From: Oligoflexia bacterium
GTDB taxonomy: Bacteria > Bdellovibrionota_B > Oligoflexia > Oligoflexales > JAGOVF01
DNA: 64,000 nt
Assembly (NCBI GenBank): GCA_030432875.1
Contig: JAUILP010000001.1
Location: 103,086 to 167,085 of the forward strand
Direction: 5' to 3'
The notes under the pieces are model-generated. The model ran no database searches. It saw only the letters and a program-made list of their open reading frames with translations, and was not told where the DNA came from. How positions within the stretch are numbered: position 1 is the stretch's first letter; every line of letters starts with the position of its first letter. This document shows positions 55,655-63,905 of this stretch, one piece after another. Both the position numbers and the translations under genes were made by a program.

Positions 55655-56323
55655 ATGGTCGCAAAAGTTCGTGCCATTATACTTGATTTTGATGGAGTCA
55701 TCGTTGATAGCCACAGCGCCCATATGGCCGCGTGGCACAAAGCCTATTTAGATTTATTTGGAGCGCAACTGCCAAGTTCTGACCAGATAATCGGACGAGC
55801 GGGAGTAGATATCGCCGCATTTTTAGCAGAAAAAATGCAAGCGCCCGAGCGTTCGCGTGAATTGTACCAATATAAATCCCGCCTTGTTTTTGAGGCATAT
55901 ACTCGCATAAACCTACTTCCAGGGGTTCGGGAGTTTATGGGCGAAAGCATGCGCGTCGGCCTGCCCTATGCCATTGGTAGCAATGCAAGAAGTGCTTTTA
56001 TAGATAGTCTTCTTAAGCGGCATTCTCTAAGCTCTTCCATAATAGTAGGTTTTGACCAGGTAAAACGCCCCAAACCAGATCCAGAGCCTTTTGTTAAGTG
56101 TGCCCAAGGCATGAAGATAGAAAAAGAGTTTTATCATGAAATTGCTGTTTTTGATGATAGCCCTATAGGGCTTAGAGCAGCATATCAAGCAGGTATGATT
56201 CCCGTTGGTGTCGAGGGGCAGTTTAATTCTGAGCAGCTTATTGATCACGGGGCTAAGTATACCGTAACAAATCTCCTTGACGCTCTAAATAAAGGCTGGA
56301 TCAAGGCTTTGCCTCAATCATAA
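55655..56323 (+). CDS. HAD-superfamily phosphatase, beta-phosphoglucomutase-like
   Basis: About 222 residues from ATG 55655; the track adds 44 residues that overlap the ddl end. HAD motifs are ILDFDGVIVDSHSAH (nucleophile Asp), AIGSNARSAF (motif II), KRPKPDPEPF (motif III Lys) and AVFDDSPIGLRAA (motif IV). A helical cap between residues 15 and 80 points to the phosphoglucomutase/phosphatase subgroup. Substrate unknown. It follows ddl by about 130 bp. AAGG immediately before the ATG is a close-spaced ribosome site. Confidence 0.82.
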   Translation: MVAKVRAIILDFDGVIVDSHSAHMAAWHKAYLDLFGAQLPSSDQIIGRAGVDIAAFLAEKMQAPERSRELYQYKSRLVFEAYTRINLLPGVREFMGESMRVGLPYAIGSNARSAFIDSLLKRHSLSSSIIVGFDQVKRPKPDPEPFVKCAQGMKIEKEFYHEIAVFDDSPIGLRAAYQAGMIPVGVEGQFNSEQLIDHGAKYTVTNLLDALNKGWIKALPQS

Positions 56324-56357
56324 AATTTAATCCTTCACAAAAAGAAAAGAGTAAATC

Positions 56358-57014
56358 ATGAATCAAAAAATACAGCTCTATTCCCTAGCAACACCCAATG
56401 GACAAAAAGTTTCTATTGCCTTAGAAATGATGGGTATTCAGTATGATGCTCATACAATAGATATCCGAAAGGGAGAGCAGTTTAGCGAAGATTTTTTAAA
56501 AATTAATCCCAATGGAAAAATTCCAGCCATTGTTGATCCTATAGGCGATGCGGGCAATCCTTTAGCGATAATGGAATCAGGGGCAATTCTTCTTTATTTG
56601 GCAGAAAAAACAGGCCAGTTTTTGCCGAAAGCTATAGGTTCAAGAAGTCGCGTGCTTCAGTGGCTTTTTTTTCAAGTCGGTGGTGTCGGCCCGATGTTTG
56701 GACAGTTTGGTCATTTTACCGTTTACGCAAAAGATAAAGGCGATCTATCTTATCCGATTGAACGCTACACCAACGAAGTTAAGAGACTTTTAAAAGTTCT
56801 GGATAACCAGCTTGCTAAGACCGCGTTTTTAGCAGGTGATGAGATTTCTATTGCGGACTTTGCTACTATGCCCTGGGTTCTTGGATTAGATAAATTTTAC
56901 AAAGCGAAAGCCATCCTGGGACTAGATGAACATTCCCATATTACGCGCTGGCTCGCGGCGAATTTGGCATTTCCTGGGGTTGAAAAAGGTCTTGGCGTAT
57001 GTGGTATGCAATAA
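56358..57014 (+). CDS. Glutathione S-transferase family protein
   Basis: The 218-residue protein has a thioredoxin-like N-terminal domain and an all-helical C-terminal domain. LYSLATPNGQKVSIALEMMG, FLKINPNGKIPAIVDP and AIMESGAILLYLAEKTG are GST signatures. ATPNGQKV resembles the YfcG/YghU (nu class) subgroup with disulfide-bond reductase activity. Glutathione can be made by the cell if gshA exists elsewhere (gshB is in the window). Confidence 0.88.
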   Translation: MNQKIQLYSLATPNGQKVSIALEMMGIQYDAHTIDIRKGEQFSEDFLKINPNGKIPAIVDPIGDAGNPLAIMESGAILLYLAEKTGQFLPKAIGSRSRVLQWLFFQVGGVGPMFGQFGHFTVYAKDKGDLSYPIERYTNEVKRLLKVLDNQLAKTAFLAGDEISIADFATMPWVLGLDKFYKAKAILGLDEHSHITRWLAANLAFPGVEKGLGVCGMQ

Positions 57015-57598
57015 TTTACCTAAATTTTGAGTTGCCTGAAGATTTTCAAATACCTTTGGTTTGGTCCATTTCTGTTCTAGCAAGCGCTACTTTTAGGGGG
57101 AGGCCGTTTGGATTTTTTCTGTTGTGAAAATGACTTCGCGGAGAATTTGTGCGTACAATCACTAAAGCTTTAATTATTTTGGGTGATTTTACCTGTGTTT
57201 AGGCTTGGTGCCGCTCTGGTATAAAACCACCTAAAGATCCTTCTTAATTTTTACCGCCCCGCTATGCTGCCAAAATATTTAGGTGTTTCCTGCTGCCGTC
57301 CTCTGTCTTCGGGCAGCCTCCAATCGATAAACTTTTAATACAACAATTTGCTTAGTGCTATGCGTGAATTTAACGCATAATGCCTTATAATTGTTGATAT
57401 TATTTCCAGGTCAGTCTTATTCGACCCAATGTCAAAATATATATTGAGGCGATAATTTTCTAATGATTATTGTCTTTTCCTATGATATTAGGGGGACTGA
57501 AAGTAAGGTGGTGGTTCTTTTTCCCGGTTATTTTGTCATTTTTTTAATCGTTGATAAAAAAAATGTGATTTTCTATTTTTTTTAAGGGGGCAGCAATT
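57015..57598. other. Long intergenic region with several inverted repeats, no gene supported
   Basis: About 584 bp ahead of the SH3b-LRR gene. TATGCGT - 7 nt - ACGCATA (57359-57379) is a perfect 7-bp repeat. Two GCTGCC copies (57266 and 57292) can each pair with one GGCAGC (57312), as in an attenuator-like switch. No promoter or known RNA could be assigned. AAGGGGGCAGCAATT is the ribosome site of the next gene. Confidence 0.4.
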
Positions 57599-59278
57599 AT
57601 GGTTTTTGTGCGTAAAAAACTTCAATTTGAATTTAGTCAGATCCTTGTGATGAGCCTCTTAATTGGTGCCATCTCCTTGTTGCTTCCAAACACTTTATTG
57701 TTTGCTCAGAGTGAGGATTTTTCTGGCGTTGTCGATAGAGATTGTCAGCAAGCAGTGGTGAGCAATTTAAGTAATGATCTCACTGTAAATGTTCGGACTG
57801 GTCCTGGCATCTCATTTACTAAAGTCGATGCGAACAAAGGTATGCTCCCTGATGGTCATGTTGTTTTCATAAAAGATATTGTTGACGGTGATGTGGTTGT
57901 TGATAAAGATCTTAAGCAAACTTCTAAGCTTTGGGTTTTAATAGAGTCAGCCACCTACAAAGATAATAATGGCCGACCTATGGCAGGTTTTGTAAGTCAG
58001 CTTTATCTCACCTGTGTTCAGAAAAATGTGGTGGAAACTTATGAGGTCTGCCTTGATGTTGAGCAGAGCGAAGGCAATTTGGTGCAAGCTCTTAAAGACT
58101 TAACGGGACAGGCTGAATGCCATTTTGCCATAGAAAATGCTCTGGATCTTGAAGAGTTGGATTTGTCTTATCGTCAAATAACAGATATCAGGCCACTTGC
58201 TTATCTCACTGGACTCAAACGACTCAATCTTGGTGGCAATCCCATCGAGGATTTGTCGCCCTTAACCATGTTAACTGATTTGCAGTCATTAGATATTAGT
58301 GGGTGCCGACTACCTTCGATTGAGGGGGTTCAGTTCTTATTTGGGTTGATTGAATTAAAGGCTGGAGCCTTTGTGGCACCAGATGGCTTCATTGATTTAA
58401 ACTATTTAACCGATATTAGTTTATTAGCACAATTGCCCCAATTAGAAGTGCTTGATTTAGGCTATAATAATTTAACGGATATCACGAGTTTAAGGGCTCT
58501 AACTCATTTAACACATTTAGTGCTCAAGCATAACTATGGATTAAAAGATATTAGTGCTCTATCGGAACTCACCCAAATACAAGTTTTGGATTTGTCTTAT
58601 GCCTATTCTATTTCGTCCTTAAGGGCTCTGGATAGACTTAGGAAATTAAGTACGCTGCATGCTGATGGCCTCGTTATAAAGGATGAACGCCAGCTTTCTG
58701 GTCTTGTCTCGTTGAAAGAACTTCATTTAGAATCTGCGACTATTAATGACCGCGTTCTGATGTATTTACCTCCAAACTTACGTGTTATTGATTTGTCCTG
58801 GACAAACCTAGGCATTATTACTAGCCTCAGTCGTTTGAAAAATCTTGAGGTATTAAAGCTGCAGGGCTTAGATGAACAAACTCTTTTAAGTCTACCAATG
58901 CTGCCAAAATTGCGGGGTTTGGACCTAAGTTATAGCTTTATATCTACTTCACAGGTACTTCGCCGCATCGCTACCAATACAAACTTGAGCATGCTGAGCT
59001 TGGAGACTAATGAAATTACAGGTGTTGCTGAACTTAAGGGTCTAAACCATCTTGAGCATTTAAATTTGGAAAACAATTTGATGGTTTCTACTGATAGTCT
59101 AAGAGGTGGCTTTAAGTCTCTTCAAAATGTTTGGCTGAATGACAACCCACTTAAAGTCATGAGTTGTCCTTTTGCTGATCGATCAATATGCCATTTTGAA
59201 CCTCGAAGGGATGCTGAATCGTGTCCGTCTGAGTTTTATTGTCAAAATGCTTGGGAAAATGCTTGGAAGGAGCTTTAA
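57599..59278 (+). CDS. Exported SH3b + leucine-rich-repeat protein
   Basis: The 559-residue protein has a signal peptide (LLIGAISLLLPNTLLFAQ), a bacterial SH3 domain (about 40-145, with LTVNVRTGPGISFTKV) and a run of about a dozen LRR units of 22-24 residues from about residue 180. The repeats follow the internalin-like LxxLDLSYNxITDIxPL pattern, e.g. LKRLNLGGNPIEDLSPL and LEVLDLGYNNLTDITSL. A short Cys-containing C-cap (MSCPFADRSICHF) closes it. LRR arrays bind other proteins and SH3b domains often bind cell-wall peptides. It could act at the surface in recognition. Confidence 0.88.
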   Translation: MVFVRKKLQFEFSQILVMSLLIGAISLLLPNTLLFAQSEDFSGVVDRDCQQAVVSNLSNDLTVNVRTGPGISFTKVDANKGMLPDGHVVFIKDIVDGDVVVDKDLKQTSKLWVLIESATYKDNNGRPMAGFVSQLYLTCVQKNVVETYEVCLDVEQSEGNLVQALKDLTGQAECHFAIENALDLEELDLSYRQITDIRPLAYLTGLKRLNLGGNPIEDLSPLTMLTDLQSLDISGCRLPSIEGVQFLFGLIELKAGAFVAPDGFIDLNYLTDISLLAQLPQLEVLDLGYNNLTDITSLRALTHLTHLVLKHNYGLKDISALSELTQIQVLDLSYAYSISSLRALDRLRKLSTLHADGLVIKDERQLSGLVSLKELHLESATINDRVLMYLPPNLRVIDLSWTNLGIITSLSRLKNLEVLKLQGLDEQTLLSLPMLPKLRGLDLSYSFISTSQVLRRIATNTNLSMLSLETNEITGVAELKGLNHLEHLNLENNLMVSTDSLRGGFKSLQNVWLNDNPLKVMSCPFADRSICHFEPRRDAESCPSEFYCQNAWENAWKEL

Positions 59279-59323
59279 TAGGGGCTTAGCCAAAAGGCTG
59301 TTGCCCATAATACAGACGTCTAG

Positions 59324-59355
59324 GAATGTTAAATATTAATTACGATTTAACATTC
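59324..59355. terminator. 11-bp hairpin downstream of the SH3b-LRR gene
   Basis: GAATGTTAAAT - 10 nt - ATTTAACATTC is a perfect inverted repeat. No U-tract follows. An upstream smaller hairpin (AGCC-AAAA-GGCT at about 59287-59300) is also present. Either could stop transcription. Confidence 0.4.
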
Positions 59356-59482
59356 GGAGTTTATAAGAAGATGTCGTAAAAGTTAGGCCTAGATGCCATG
59401 CGGAAAAGTATAGAATAAAAAAATCCAGTTTACCGTTAAGCACCACTGGTTATTTGATAAAGCTCAAATTTTTGCCTGCGAG

Positions 59483-60352
59483 TTAATCTAACGGCAAATC
59501 TATTAAAATATTCTCTATAATAGCTCGTTGCTGGGGGGTTATGGGTTCTCGGACCTTTGTTTCATAAGTCCCTTTTGCATTTGGTTTATACTTAATGCCA
59601 TAAACCCAGTCCGACACCGCCTCGGGCCAGTATTCTTGGAAGCCTCCCGTTATGGCGTATTCTGAAAGATAAGGTCCTCTAGGTAGAGCAGAGGAAGGAA
59701 ATATTGGGTTAATGCGGGCGGGTTTGCTTAAATAGCTGAGCCGAGCCAAGTTAAAGTCAATGGCATGGGCAATTTCATGTACTACCGTGCCACGAATAAA
59801 ATCATCTGTGATCAGTGGATTATCTGAAAACAATTCATCATAAAATTCGATACCCAATCCGATAAAGGTACAGGCGGCAAATTGCGGACATTTCCACAAA
59901 TAGCCTTTACTCTTGCGAGTAATGCGTTGCCTACCCATCAATGCTTTTAAGCGCGCCAGTCCGCCAACTTTTTCGGCCAAATCTACCGCTCCTTGTCCAA
60001 TATACTGTAGATCATGAAAAGACCATAAACCGGTGGGATATAATCCTGCCTCACCCAGTACCGCAACTAAAATCGCAGGATCGTAAAACTGAGCAGTAAT
60101 ACGCGTTAGCTCGTTAAAATCGCCCGTAGCGTAGCCATGTGCCGCATTATTACGAGCCCTACAGCAGCCTTCGGATTTGCATTCAGTAATAAGTCCCTCA
60201 AAACCAGTAATCGTTAATCCTATTGCACGAGCCATTTCAGGGTTAAGGCTTTGGTCACTACAACTTAGGGGGGCTTGGGCAAAGGTCGCAAATGTGGGTA
60301 AAAAAAATCCAGTAAGAATGCTAAGCCATATATTGGTTAAATTCATCCGCAT
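59483..60352 (-). CDS. Exported HEIAH zincin of unknown family
   Basis: About 289 residues (start uncertain among GTG 60364 and ATG 60352 or 60346). The signal peptide is NIWLSILTGFFLPTFATFAQA. IRGTVVHEIAHAIDFNLARL is a complete HExxH site, and YWPEAVSDWVYG downstream offers a Glu as third ligand. A Cys-rich early segment (CKSEGCC) suggests disulfides. The core VVHEIAH is identical to that of the cluster lipoprotein at 36.5 kb, but the rest differs. It converges with the SH3b-LRR gene. Confidence 0.75.
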   Translation of the reverse strand: MRMNLTNIWLSILTGFFLPTFATFAQAPLSCSDQSLNPEMARAIGLTITGFEGLITECKSEGCCRARNNAAHGYATGDFNELTRITAQFYDPAILVAVLGEAGLYPTGLWSFHDLQYIGQGAVDLAEKVGGLARLKALMGRQRITRKSKGYLWKCPQFAACTFIGLGIEFYDELFSDNPLITDDFIRGTVVHEIAHAIDFNLARLSYLSKPARINPIFPSSALPRGPYLSEYAITGGFQEYWPEAVSDWVYGIKYKPNAKGTYETKVREPITPQQRAIIENILIDLPLD

Positions 60353-60508
60353 GCAGGTTCTCACATTAATAGTTGATGGTTTGGCTGACTTTGGAAGAAA
60401 AACCGTTTTATACGAGATGCAGCCCTCATACTAAAAACGACCCCAAAAAGCAAATTGTATAAGTAAAGCTGTTTAATATCATATAGTTATATTGTGGTCG
60501 AGAAAATT

Positions 60509-60540
60509 ACTGCGGTGGTTTTTTACACCGCAGTTTGTTT
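60509..60540 (+). terminator. 9-bp hairpin, possible terminator
   Basis: ACTGCGGTG - GTTTTTTA - CACCGCAGT, followed by TTGTTT on the plus strand. No plus-strand gene ends just upstream, so the transcript it would terminate is unclear. Confidence 0.4.
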
Positions 60541-60650
60541 CAGTTGCTTTAATGTAAAAAAGGTAAATTAAAGGGACAAACGGAAAAAAAAATTAGCTTC
60601 GCCAGAATATGAGTCCGGAATGGAGGGATCTATCCTATGCTTTGTCAAAC

Positions 60651-60680
60651 AAAAAAAGCTCTGATTTTGAAATCAGAGCC
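60651..60680 (-). terminator. Rho-independent terminator of the tRNA-fMet gene
   Basis: On the minus strand GCTCTGATTT and AAATCAGAGC pair over about 9 bp with a tiny loop, followed by seven T. It lies 13 bp after the tRNA 3' end. Confidence 0.8.
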
Positions 60681-60692
60681 AGTATTTAGATT

Positions 60693-60769
60693 TGGTAGCG
60701 GGGGTAGGATTTGAACCTACGATCTTCGGGTTATGAGCCCGACGAGATACCAAGCTTCTCCACCCCGCG
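60693..60769 (-). tRNA. Initiator tRNA-fMet (CAU)
   Basis: The 77-nt gene folds as a standard cloverleaf with an encoded CCA. The anticodon arm is TCGGG-CTCATAA-CCCGA: anticodon CAU on a stem with three G-C pairs, the initiator hallmark. The first base pair is a C1/U72 mismatch; E. coli has C1/A72. The D-stem has the A11-U24 pair of initiators, and the T-arm is GTAGG-TTCAAAT-CCTAC. It is the only tRNA in the window. Confidence 0.96.
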
Positions 60770-60801
60770 TCAATAATAAACAAAATAAGTGGATAAAGGA
60801 C

Positions 60802-60830
60802 TTTATAGGTGCGAATTAAGTTATTGTCAA
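60802..60830 (-). promoter_or_regulatory. Promoter of the tRNA-fMet gene
   Basis: On the minus strand TTGACA (60830-60825), exactly 17 bp spacer, TATAAA (60807-60802). A start near 60795 gives a leader of about 26 nt. It lies just after the stop of the HAMP-like gene. Confidence 0.85.
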
Positions 60831-60835
60831 TGCTT

Positions 60836-61456
60836 TTATGGGTTCTTCTCTTTAATTAGCTTTAGCTTTGCATAAATTTCTTTGTAGTATTCATCGGCTT
60901 CATCGACCCAACCGTCTGGTAGAGGTGATTTAGAAAGAATGGCATCGAGCGAGCGGTCAAATTCTTCAATCATTTGTTGATCCAACTCTCTGCGCGAAAG
61001 CCTCTCGCCGATTTCATTTAATTTTAGCGCGAGCTCTTTAAATTGGTCGCTTTCTCTCAGCTGCAAAGGGACCGGTTTTTTATTTTGGAGAAGAGTATCG
61101 AGGAACCTGTGAATAGATACCAAGGGTCCATAAATCTGGTGAGTATAATGTATAGATGTGTAAAGAGTTGATAAGATAAACGCAATTAAAACGATGATGC
61201 CAGCCCCGATGGGGAAGGAAAACTTCATGAGCATCGATCGATTTTCTTCTGGCTGAAGCGAAAAGTAATACGACATGGCTTGATAAATATCAACAATGTA
61301 GTATCCGAAGATGCCCAGTATAAGAAGGGCAAAAAGAATATTTATCCCCAAAAAGATGACCCCGATTTTAACTTGCTTATAGGGCTCAACTAAAAGAGAT
61401 TTTACGCCATATCTACGGCTCATCGCGGTCATGTTCCAAGAAGATTTTTTTTTCAT
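60836..61456 (-). CDS. Two-helix membrane protein with HAMP-like region
   Basis: The 206-residue protein has two membrane helices (about 31-55 and 78-100) with a short periplasmic loop. The following segment (HYTHQIYGPLVSIHRFLDTLLQ and ESDQFKELALKLNEIGERL) resembles a HAMP linker. The C-terminal 50 residues are charged and helical, with no kinase, cyclase or methyl-acceptor domain. Such stand-alone proteins occur in Bdellovibrionota and Myxococcota with unknown role. It follows rsmE after 63 bp, with the tRNA promoter beyond its end. Confidence 0.68.
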   Translation of the reverse strand: MKKKSSWNMTAMSRRYGVKSLLVEPYKQVKIGVIFLGINILFALLILGIFGYYIVDIYQAMSYYFSLQPEENRSMLMKFSFPIGAGIIVLIAFILSTLYTSIHYTHQIYGPLVSIHRFLDTLLQNKKPVPLQLRESDQFKELALKLNEIGERLSRRELDQQMIEEFDRSLDAILSKSPLPDGWVDEADEYYKEIYAKLKLIKEKNP

Positions 61457-61519
61457 AAGTGGTTATATCTTAAAACAGACGGGAGAAAATATCCAGAATT
61501 TAGTGCAAAACAATTAACC

Positions 61520-62245
61520 CTATCTAAGGATTAGGGTTAGAGCAGCTAGGGCTACAGTAGCAGTTTGGGCTCTTAGGATGTGTTGTCCAAGGGACAGGCC
61601 TGTGAAGTTTTTAGAGAGCAATAAGTCCACTTCCTGTCCATGGAGCCCTCTTTCGCTTCCGATGACAAATACAAATTTTTCGGACTTTTTTAAGGAAGGG
61701 AATTTTTCAAGACTCCCCTCAGAGTCTAAAAAAAACTTGTTTTCAGTGAGTGTAGGCTCTAAGGATGCTAAAAATGAGGATAAGTCTGGAAAAAGATTGA
61801 GCTTCGGAGCTCGGGAGCGTTTGCATTGCTTGATGGCAGCCATGATTATGCGTTCCCAGCGCTCCTGGGTTTTCTTTTCTTTCATGTGTTTAACGGGCGT
61901 GTCTTTTTGATTAAAAATAGAGATCCTATCGATTGAAAGTTCTACAAGCGAAGCGAGAATTTCGTCAATTTGTCCGGGCTTAAGGGCGCCGATAGCAATG
62001 TGGATATTATTTGAGGGTTCCGGGGTGGAAATTAGCTCGATGGGCTTTATGAGGCATATTTTTTCACTGGGGATGTACTCACTGTATGTTCCCACAATGT
62101 GCTGACCATTTAAATCAGTAACTTCAAGAGTGCTGCCTAGTGGAAGCTTTAAAACCTTGCAAAGATGAAATACCTCATTCTCGTCACCGATTTGCCACAA
62201 ATTTGTCTTTAAGGGTTTTCCCAAAAAACGGTAAGTGTGTTTCAT
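61520..62245 (-). CDS. rsmE: 16S rRNA (uracil-1498-N3-)-methyltransferase RsmE
   Basis: The 241-residue SPOUT methyltransferase modifies U1498 of 16S rRNA. Features are the N-terminal HLCKVLKLPLGSTLEVTDLNG (PUA-like), AIGALKPGQIDEILASLVEL, ERIIMAAIKQCKRSRAP and the SAM-binding knot FVIGSERGLHGQEVDLL with LSLGQHILRAQTATVALA. Most RsmE have IGPEGG where this has IGSERG, a mild deviation. Its start overlaps the prmA stop closely (1-bp gap), so it is translated as part of the smr-prmA-rsmE operon. Confidence 0.9.
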   Translation of the reverse strand: MKHTYRFLGKPLKTNLWQIGDENEVFHLCKVLKLPLGSTLEVTDLNGQHIVGTYSEYIPSEKICLIKPIELISTPEPSNNIHIAIGALKPGQIDEILASLVELSIDRISIFNQKDTPVKHMKEKKTQERWERIIMAAIKQCKRSRAPKLNLFPDLSSFLASLEPTLTENKFFLDSEGSLEKFPSLKKSEKFVFVIGSERGLHGQEVDLLLSKNFTGLSLGQHILRAQTATVALAALTLILR

Positions 62246-62246
62246 T

Positions 62247-63206
62247 TTAGTTTTTTGGTTTAAGCACTAATGCTAACCAGTCTCCCTCTTCATTGCGTTC
62301 ATGCAGAAAAAAGCTGTGTTTTTGGGCTAAAGCAAGGACGTCATTTTCCTGTTCAACAATAATCCCAGAAACAATGAGAGCGCCTTGGGGGCTAACTTTT
62401 TTAACGAGTTGCGAAAAAAGCTCCGAAATAACTGGCAACAGAATATTAGCAAATACAATATCAAAGGTTTTAGGGGCGGGTTTGATACTATCGACTTCTT
62501 TAACGCTGCCCAGGGTGACAAAAAGTTCAGCGTCGTTTGCTTTGGCATTTTCTTGAGCAGCTAAAATGGAATCTGGATCAATATCAGTGCCGACAACTGT
62601 TGATGCTCCTTTTAATTTGCTTGCAATGGCAAGGACCCCAGTGCCTGTTCCCACATCGAGCACATGAAAGGGCTGGGTAGGGGAATTTATTTTATGCTCA
62701 GCATACCAGTGGGAAAAACTTTTTAAACAGAGCTTAGTTGTCGCGTGTGATCCAGTTCCAAAAGCCATGCCTGGGTTTATCATGATGGACAAATCTTCAG
62801 TGTGTGGACTCTTACTTTCCCAGGGAGGGTAGATAAAGAACTCGTTAATCCTGAGGGGCTTAAAGCTATCTTTCCAGCCCTCCTGCCAGTCCTGGGTTTT
62901 GATTGTAGAGAGTCGACCAGAAACCTTCCCTTGAAAAGTTTCTTCAATACCTTTCTTGAGCAGTAAGAGTTCTTTCTCGTCATAGCGGTACAAGGTGATA
63001 TTAGGGGCGGTCTGGAGGGCACCCAAATAGGTTACCAAGTTTTCATCATGTCCCCAGTCATAATCTATTTCGATGTCACTGATATCCCCCTCGACAAAGC
63101 TTTCAAAACCGTGAGACACGAGATATTTTTTAACTTCCTCTCGCAGATTCGCGGGTCTTTCTGTGCCAAGAATGAGGTCAAGTTGATAAGTAAGTGGGTG
63201 CGACAT
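62247..63206 (-). CDS. prmA: Ribosomal protein L11 methyltransferase PrmA
   Basis: The 319-residue methyltransferase trimethylates L11. The catalytic domain shows INPGMAFGTGSHATTKLCL, FHVLDVGTGTGVLAIASKLKGAS (SAM site), VVGTDIDPDSILAAQENAK and FDIVFANILLPVI (the NILxxP motif). The N-terminal third is the substrate-recognition domain and is diverged. It shares one base with the smr stop region and precedes rsmE by 1 bp; the pairing of prmA with rsmE is common in bacteria. Confidence 0.95.
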   Translation of the reverse strand: MSHPLTYQLDLILGTERPANLREEVKKYLVSHGFESFVEGDISDIEIDYDWGHDENLVTYLGALQTAPNITLYRYDEKELLLLKKGIEETFQGKVSGRLSTIKTQDWQEGWKDSFKPLRINEFFIYPPWESKSPHTEDLSIMINPGMAFGTGSHATTKLCLKSFSHWYAEHKINSPTQPFHVLDVGTGTGVLAIASKLKGASTVVGTDIDPDSILAAQENAKANDAELFVTLGSVKEVDSIKPAPKTFDIVFANILLPVISELFSQLVKKVSPQGALIVSGIIVEQENDVLALAQKHSFFLHERNEEGDWLALVLKPKN

Positions 63207-63682
63207 TATTTCTTTCCTTTAAAAACAAAAACGACTTCAAAATACCCACGAAGCGGGATTCCGTCAAGGGCTGTCTCCCAGGGGGGATCATCAATTGTTT
63301 TAATAAAAGAAGAAAACCGTGAATTTATGAAAACAAATATGTCGCGAAACAGGACGCCCCGTCCCTCGGGACTATGCAGCCCTTTCCCGGTAATAATGCG
63401 CACTTTTATTTCGGAATGCTTAAGTTTGATACCGGAGATGAAATTCACTATCACTTCTCGGGCTTCAGAAACACTGAAGCCGTGAAGATCTATTTCCGTG
63501 TAATTGGGCGACGAGGCTTTACTGGGGTGCTTTTTATGCTTACGGGACTGTTCTCGCCCTACAAAGCGACCTTTGATTTCCTTTTTGACATCTTCAGGAG
63601 TAATAGTGGCCACGGCATCCAAAAAAGTGTCGATTTCAGATTGGTCTAGATCATTTTTTTTTGTTTTTCTGGGGCGTGACAT
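63206..63682 (-). CDS. Smr-domain protein
   Basis: About 158 residues from ATG 63682; the track adds 25 residues without a ribosome site. The C-terminal Smr domain shows IDLHGFSVSEAREVIVNFI, VRIITGKGLHSPEGRGVLF and a trailing FEVVFVFKGK. LHGxxxxEA and GKGxHS are the conserved motifs. Smr proteins nick or bind branched DNA or RNA. The N-terminal 60 residues are Lys-rich and unstructured. It is the first gene of the smr-prmA-rsmE operon. Confidence 0.85.
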   Translation of the reverse strand: MSRPRKTKKNDLDQSEIDTFLDAVATITPEDVKKEIKGRFVGREQSRKHKKHPSKASSPNYTEIDLHGFSVSEAREVIVNFISGIKLKHSEIKVRIITGKGLHSPEGRGVLFRDIFVFINSRFSSFIKTIDDPPWETALDGIPLRGYFEVVFVFKGKK

Positions 63683-63833
63683 TGGGTAACCGTCTAATAA
63701 TAATAATTTAAAAAAAATATCGTTTTTTTTATTCCTGCTCTTGACAAGCACACTCAAATTCGCGATTATTGTTAGTCCATAAGCCCATCATCTAAAAACT
63801 GCATTTGCAAGAGTCATGCTACTTAGGGGTTGT

Positions 63834-63905
63834 CTGTCCACAGGTTGTACACAAAAAACTGATTATAACTTATTGGAGTTTAAGGGAAATGTCAAATTAT
63901 CCACA
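63834..63905 (+). promoter_or_regulatory. Cluster of DnaA-box-like 9-mers
   Basis: TTATCCACA at 63897-63905 is a perfect consensus box. TTGTACACA (63845-63853) and CTGTCCACA (63834-63842) each differ from consensus at two positions. All face the same way within 72 bp, with AT-rich sequence between. This could be a DnaA-regulated promoter or part of an origin; no dnaA, dnaN, rpmH or gidA is in view. Confidence 0.4.
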
